27,020 bases of DNA from contig MU623616.1 of the NCBI GenBank assembly GCA_025201765.1, forward strand, positions 1-27,020, written 5' to 3'. Below, one piece after another: positions 21,160-27,020 of the stretch (positions within the stretch are counted from its first letter, which is position 1; every line of letters starts with the position of its first letter). Source of the DNA: Daldinia sp. FL1419 (taxonomy: Eukaryota > Ascomycota > Sordariomycetes > Xylariales > Hypoxylaceae). The notes beneath the pieces were generated by a model, which saw only the letters and a program-made list of their open reading frames with translations, was not told the DNA's origin and made no database searches. Both the position numbers and the translations under genes were made by a program.

Positions 21160-23840
21160 TAAATTGGGGTAATGTAATTACATAACTAAAGCTACCCTGC
21201 AAAGACCCTATTAGTTTCCATAAAGCCAACCCTTCCAGGTTTCCACAGGCTTTTTGAATATAAATAAGCCCTCGAAAGTTTTTTTCTTGCCTAATCAATT
21301 TATATTCATCATAATTCTTTAAGGATTATTTTTATAAAGCCTTATATAAATATATATATTTTTTAATCTTTTTATTAAATATAATCTCTTAATATGCGCT
21401 ACTATTAGCAAATAATTACTTTTATTAAGCTTTTTATTTAATCATTTTAATACCTTCTTTAAGATACAATCACCTTATATTTTCTATTTTTATATAACTT
21501 CTAGTTTATTATAACATAATTAAAGTATAAGGTATATTTTGTAGAAATTATTAAAGCTCCTATTCAATATATATAAATCCTTGAAATTTAATTATTATTT
21601 AATTTTCTAATTTATTATTAAACCAAAATAATATAATTATATCACTAAAGCTACCCTACAGGACCCTATTAACCAAACCTTCTAAAGTTTCCACAGACTT
21701 TTTGAATATAAATAAGCCTTCAAAAATTATCTTTCCTACCTAATCACTTCAAATTCATCACAATCCTTCAAAAGCCATTTCTATAAAGCCTTCGTACAAT
21801 AATATACAATTTTAATCCTTTTTTAAATATAACCTCCTTATACACATTACCATTAATAAGCAATCACCTATAATAGTTCTTCTATATAATCATCTTAATA
21901 CCCTCCTTAAGATATAATCACCTTACATCCTCTTTCTCATACAACCTCTAACCTATTATAAAATAATTGAAATGTAACTCTTGTTCAATATATAAATCCT
22001 CAAAAATTAATTCTTATCTAATCAAATCAATCTCTTTAACCACCACCTTTCATATAGTTTTTTACGATAATTTATAATTTCTTTCTTTTGTTGAATATAC
22101 GTTTATTCAATCTTTTGAGCACCAGTTACTATTTCCAGTAGTTTTTTTTATTTATTTTTCTATTTAATTATTTTAATATTTTTTTTGGAATATAATTTGT
22201 TATGGGGTAGTTGAAATGTAGGGTAGGGTATATCTTGTAGGAGTTATTAGAGCTCTTGTTTAATATAAATAAACCCTCAAAAGTTGTTTTCTTGTTTGAT
22301 TAGATAAAGTTCTACAGGATTATTATATTTTTTTATAGCCTTTATAATAGTTTATAAATTCACTCCCTTATCAAATATATCATCTTTTCCTCTTGAGCAC
22401 CAGCAATCACCTCTATTAATTAACATTTTATTTAATCACCTCAATACCTACCTTCTTCAGAATATAATTAATTATGAAGTAGTTGAAGTACAGGACAAGG
22501 CATATCCTACAAAAGCTATTAAAGCTCATATTTAATATATAAACCCTCAGAAATTAATTCTTATCTAATCAAGTTAAGTTTTTTAAACATCACCTTTCAT
22601 ATAACTTCTTACAATAACTTATAACTTCTTTCTTTTATTAAATATAAATATCGTCTATTTTATTTTTTAAGTGTTAGTTACTGTTGCTAGTAGTTATTTT
22701 TATTAATTATTTATTTAATCACTTTAATACCTCCTCCAAAATATACCTAAACTCCTTATATTTTTTATCAACTAAAATGCAAGGCTATTAGCCTTTATAG
22801 AATTATACCTTTCAAAGTCTCCACAAACTTTTAAATATAAATAAACCCTCAAAAATTATTTTTCCTATCTAATTAGTTTAAATACTTAGGCACAGAATTA
22901 TCAGTTTTCTTTATAGACTTTCGTACGAATATATATATTTTTAGTCCTCTTGTTAAATATAACTTCATAAAACGCACTATTATTGGTAAGTAGTTATTTT
23001 TATTAATTTTTCTATCTAATCATTTTAATACCCTTTTTAAGATATAATCACCTTACATTATTTATTTTATTTAAATCTCTAATTTATTATAGGTTAACTA
23101 AAATGCAGGGTATATCCTGCAGGAGTTCTTGTTTAATATAAGCCCCCAAAAGTTAATTCTTGTCTAATCAGACCAAATTCTCAATCATCAATTCATTCAG
23201 CTTTTCTTATAACTTCTTACAATAATATACACCTCTATTATCTCTAATTGAATATATCATCTTAACCGCTAATTACTATTACTAGTAATTACCTTTATTA
23301 ATCTTTTATTTGATCACTTTAATACCTTCTTTAGGATATAATTACCTTACATCTTTTATTAGCTAAAATGCAGGGCATATCCTGCAAAAATTGTTAAAGC
23401 TCATATTCAATAGCATTAACCCTAAATTAAAGCTCCTTTTTAATATATAAGCCTTTAAGAGGTAATTCTTATCTGATTAGATCAAATTTTCTATTATAAT
23501 AAACCGAAATAATATAATTACGTAACTAAAGCTACCTTGCAAAAACCTATTAATCTCCATAGAATAAACCCTTTTAGGGTTTTCACAAGTGTTTTTGGAT
23601 GTAAATAGGCCTTTAAGAGTTAATTCTTACCTGATTAGGTTAAGCTCTTTTAACATTACCTTTCATATACCTTCTTACAATAATTTATAGTTTCTCTTTT
23701 TTATTAAATATATTGTTAATTTTACCCTTAAGTGCCAGCTATCATTGCTAACAATTAATTTTATTAGCCTTTTATTTAATCACCTTAATATCTACCTTCC
23801 TCAGGATATAATGATTTTATATTTAGCTATTAAAGCTTTT
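21160..23840. repeat. Degenerate tandem array, ~280-bp unit with ~460-bp variants
   Basis: A recurring landmark (a CACCAGTTACTATT-like core, then TTTATTTAATCA-TTTTAATACC) starts near 21,399, 21,845, 22,119, 22,395, 22,671, 22,974, 23,267 and 23,731. Spacings are about 446, 274, 276, 276, 303, 293 and 464 bp. Each unit also carries a GCAGGG-ATATCCTGC-like segment, an AAAGCTC-TATTCAATATATAAA-CCTC segment, and a TAATTCTTATCTAATCA-like segment. The longer units hold an extra block, ACTAAAGCTACCCTGCA... to ...CCACAGGCTTTTTGAATATAAATAAGCC, at about 21,180, 21,640 and 23,525, with a partial copy at about 22,775. Copies are strongly diverged by transition-type changes. I find no coding content; it may be a satellite or nested repeats of an unknown element. 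Confidence 0.75.
23105..23120. repeat. Conserved inverted repeat inside the array unit
   Basis: GCAGG and CCTGC flank a 6-base spacer (GTATAT). The same element is intact at 23,370-23,385 (spacer GCATAT) and present in mutated form near 21,530, 22,220 and 22,495. It marks the better-preserved copies and may be a feature of the ancestral unit. Confidence 0.6.
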
Positions 23841-23925
23841 GTTGAATTAGAGCTCTTGTTGAATTAGAGCTCTTGTTGAATTAGAGCTCTTGTTGAATTA
23901 GAGCACCTGATCAATTAGAGCACCT
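23841..23925. repeat. 17-bp tandem repeat at the array end
   Basis: Five consecutive copies of GTTGAATTAGAGCTCTT (23,841, 23,858, 23,875, 23,892, 23,909). The first three are identical, the fourth and fifth end in GAGCACCT, and a partial sixth follows at 23,926. The first three copies contain the GAGCTC palindrome. The sequence resembles the AGAGCTCTTGTTTAATATA segment of the larger unit (for example near 22,250), suggesting local amplification. Confidence 0.9.
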
Positions 23926-23933
23926 GTTCAATA

Positions 23934-24270
23934 CCCTGGTTGAACGATTTGCAGGGGGATTTTGCTGATGTAAGCTCTTGTTCAATTGAAAAAGCTGTAC
24001 GTCACGGGAAGCCACAGGCATGTGCATGGGGTACAAAAAAAATCCTAAATTATTTTGATTCATTATATCAATTTGAAACCTATGTAAAAATACTAATAAT
24101 TGGTATTATTTGAAAGATAGCTGAATTCGTGGTCTTTTGAGATAGGTTGTATATGTTTCTGATAGGAGATTGTTGTACAATAGTTGAAAATGTTTAAAAG
24201 TGCGGGGGATTTCTCTGGGAGCTGATTGGTCAGTTAGGATTGTGGCGCAACTAATGAAATAAGAAAGACA
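23934..24270. other. Less-mutated islet within the AT-rich block
   Basis: Base composition here is nearer to the gene-bearing half, with G/C-rich words such as ACGTCACGGGAAGCCACAGG (near 24,000) and TGCGGGGGATTTCTCTGGGA (near 24,200). No open reading frame of note and no recognised element end. It could be unique DNA that escaped RIP, or the edge of a younger insertion. Confidence 0.55.
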
Positions 24271-27020
24271 TAGATCTTTTATAATTTTTTTTTTATTTTA
24301 TATAATATATATTTTTTATTTTATAATCATTATTATTTAACCTTTTTTTTATTTTTAATATTTTATTAATAATTTAAATAAAATCTATTTTATAATTTCT
24401 TTCTTTTCTAATCATAATTTTATTATATTAATTATTATTTTTTTAGCCCCAAGAGCTTTCTTAATTAGTGCAGATTATAAAAGAGTGTTGTTCAATCCTG
24501 ATGAAATCTTATTGGTGGCTTATTAATTCTTTAAATAGGTTTAATTACCTATATATAAAATAATATTATAATTTGCTTAATATAAACATTTCTAAAAATT
24601 TTAAATTAAGTAGGAAGAATTTATAATTAAATGGAAAAATATAAGTAATAATATATTAATAAGGTCTTTTAAAAGGATTACATTTACCCGAAATTGTTCT
24701 GCACCTATTCTGAATTATATTTATTAGAATTATTCTTTTCCGCGCCCACCTCCTTATCTTCCTCTTTATTTTCTTTAATTATATATATTAAAAAATTTTA
24801 TATGAGGGCAAATACATTTTTAAATAAAAGATTGTACTTATTAAGGCTTAAATTTGGATATATTAAAAAATTGTTAAAAATTTGTAATGGATTATTATTA
24901 AAAAATAGTAAAGTATTTAATATTAATTAAATTTTTTAAATAAAAAATTATTATAATAATAATATATAAGAATAATATAAATTATTAAAAATAAAATAAT
25001 ATATATATACCTTTTTTTAAAATTAATTTCTTTATAAATTTTATATTATAATTAATAAATATTAATAGAATAAATATAAAATAGGATTATATTATGGAAT
25101 AATTATAGTATTAATAATATTAAAATAAATAATTTTCCCAAAATTGTTAAAATGTACGAAAATTATAGACCTAATAAACAAAAGATTAAATATAATAAAA
25201 ACAATTATTAAATATTATTAATAATCTTTTAACAAATTTCTTAAAAACTTAAAAACCTTAAAAAAGCTGTAGTAAAGTTTTAATAATTAATTTCTAGAAC
25301 TGCGTTGGAAAGGCGTAGCCATATTCTTTGTGTGGTTTTCCATTTTTAATAAATAAATTATCTTTATAATATATAATTATACTGGGATTATAATCCTAGC
25401 ATAATATAATATTAAAGTAATGTATTAAATTTAAGATGTTGTAATAGTTTTTTATAAAGGGATTAAAATATTTAAAGAGGGTTAATAACAAAATAATAAT
25501 AAAGAAATAATAGAGTATTTATGAATATATAAATTTTTTTTTATTTAATATAATATATATATAAAAATAAAATAAGTTTTTTAAAATAGTATTGAATTAT
25601 AAATATAATGGATATAATAATATTATATTATAATATTATAAAATATAAATAAAATATATAAGGAAAATTAAGGTTAATTAGGAAGGATCACAGGTTGATA
25701 ATATTATTTTAAATTATTTTAGAGAATAAATATAATATTATAATGTTAAAAAAAAGGTTATAAAAATAAAAATATATAATAATTTTTTATAAAAATATGA
25801 AGTTATTCATATATATTTATATCTTACATAAATTGCATATATCCCAACCTTTTTTTGGAATAATTTTTTTATAATATAATAATATTTTTATTATTTATTA
25901 AAAAAAATAATAAAATTATTTTAAATTTTATTGTTATTTTATATATAGGTTGCCACCACATTATTTCACATAATTAATATTGTAACATATAAAATGTTTT
26001 TCTATATTAAGGTTTAATTATTTTTATTAAAAAATGAATTTTAATAGGAATATAGGGTAAAGTTAAAATTATAATAATGTAATTTATTTGGATAGGCAGC
26101 AGGTAGGTTTTCTCTGGAACACAGTTCCTACCCAGAACAAATACCAAGAAATGGATTAGATACTTATAATATATTCTAGGTAAATCAGGGTAATAATAAA
26201 TAAATAAATAATAAATAAAATTATTATTTTATCTTTATTTTATAAGATTCTATTATAACCCCTAAAGGATTTAAAAATTTCCCAATTAATTAAAATAATT
26301 CTGGTAAGGGAATTAACTAATACCTAATATCCTTCTTAAGTTTTTTTTTTAGTAAAGATCTTTAATATTTACTTAATTGTTATTATTTTTACCCTTTCCC
26401 ATTTATCCTATTTATTTTGTATAATAGGAATATAACCTAAATTATAACCTTAAATATAATGTAAGCCCTATACCAATCTAATCCCTTTCTTTAGTTCTGG
26501 AAAATGGTTTTGGATTTTTTGGATTGTTATTGAATGGTTTATACATGATTACAACACTACCCCCAAATATTGGAATAAGTAGAAGGAATTAATTAACAGA
26601 AGGTTACAATTTTTCCTTCCTAATGGTACCATTGTTTATATAAAAAAGAATCTTTTAAGGTTAAATTTTTATATTTATTAATAATTAATAAATATTAATT
26701 TATTTTATAATTCCTTTAAAATGTATTTTTAATAAAATATGTTTATTTATTATTATAAAATATTTTAAAAAAATTTAAAATATTAATAATAATTATATTA
26801 AAGAATTATATAATATTTTTAAAAATAAATTTAAATTTTTCTTAAAAATGTATTTTATAATAAATATATATTTATTATAATTTTATACTATATTTTTATT
26901 AATATTAATAAAAAGAATATCTTTATATTTTTTATATAATATTTTTTAATATTAATATTTTATTAATATATATTTTATTTTATAATATTATTTTAATATT
27001 ATAAAAAATAAAAATTAATA
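24271..27020. other. AT-rich DNA with no identifiable gene, to the window end
   Basis: Extremely A/T-rich sequence without intact genes. A 78-codon frame at 24,694-24,930 begins at an ATG-like codon but is compositionally like its surroundings and is not called. Less AT-rich patches occur at about 24,445-24,530, 25,298-25,345, 26,092-26,160 and 26,490-26,580. The last 400 bases hold almost no G or C. No telomeric repeat, rRNA or tRNA is seen. Confidence 0.5.

Larger units (their letters stand above)
16560..27020. other. AT-rich island, apparently RIP-degraded repeat block (continues past the window)
   Basis: From about 16,560 to the end the sequence is overwhelmingly A/T, with TpA-rich text and stop codons in every frame. 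No intact gene is visible. The recognisable remnants are a transposase and a tandem repeat array. Coding remnants show stops in place of Gln/Arg/Trp codons and Asp-to-Asn changes, as expected from C-to-T on either strand. That pattern is the known signature of RIP in Pezizomycotina. Such islands are typically heterochromatic and may be subtelomeric or pericentromeric; no telomere repeat is present here to decide. Confidence 0.85.

Noticed and set aside
21160..23840. Possible CRISPR-like or rDNA array
   Set aside because: Units are about 280 bp, diverged and eukaryotic heterochromatin-type; there are no short identical repeats with unique spacers and no rRNA-like conserved words.
24694..24930. 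78-codon + strand ORF in the AT-rich island
   Set aside because: Lys/Leu/Phe/Ile-rich as expected from AT composition alone; no motif, and it lies among stop-riddled sequence.
16560..27020. Mitochondrial DNA insertion as the cause of AT richness
   Set aside because: No mitochondrial gene reading frame, tRNA or rRNA segment was recognised, whereas a nuclear DNA transposase with RIP-type changes is present.

Overview
The window comes from a filamentous ascomycete (Pezizomycotina, most likely a Sordariomycete). The genes carry short (46-84 bp) GT-AG introns with CTAAY-like branch points. One gene encodes a typical filamentous-fungal Ras1/RasA protein. The last ~10.4 kb is an extremely AT-rich block whose remnants look as expected after repeat-induced point mutation (RIP), so this is a two-speed, AT-isochore type genome.

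Layout. Bases 1-16,560 are gene-bearing and of balanced composition. (1) 629-1940 (+): a seven-exon gene for a MoCF-biosynth/CinA-like (FLAD1 N-terminal-like) protein, containing exons of only 9 and 18 nt. (2) 6187-7031 (+): a four-exon Ras GTPase gene with a 4.2 kb upstream gap. (3) 8262-13085 (+): a two-exon gene for a 1579-residue protein I cannot assign to a family. It has five Zn2Cys6-like cysteine modules, a long Pro-rich repeat tract, short in-frame minisatellites and a C-terminal Cys-rich domain. It is the most unusual gene here. (4) 14212-15898 (-): a two-exon gene for a type II membrane, DXD-containing glycosyltransferase-like protein. Intergenic DNA between these genes holds many CCTAGGTA/TACCTA-type motifs.

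Bases ~16,560-27,020 are a gene-free AT-rich island that runs off the window. It contains a heavily mutated PIF/Harbinger (DDE_Tnp_4) transposase at about 17,060-17,950. It also contains a degenerate tandem array (about 280 bp units, some enlarged to about 460 bp) from 21.16 to 23.84 kb, which ends in a 17 bp tandem repeat apparently derived from the array's own unit. A short less-mutated islet follows at 23.93-24.27 kb. Within the array the strand that suffered C-to-T change switches from copy to copy.

Nothing suggests that the four genes form a pathway or cluster. They look like ordinary independent fungal genes, apart from the multi-zinc-cluster protein, next to a silenced transposon/satellite block. 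All exon joins were made by eye from splice signals and reading frame. No database search was run.
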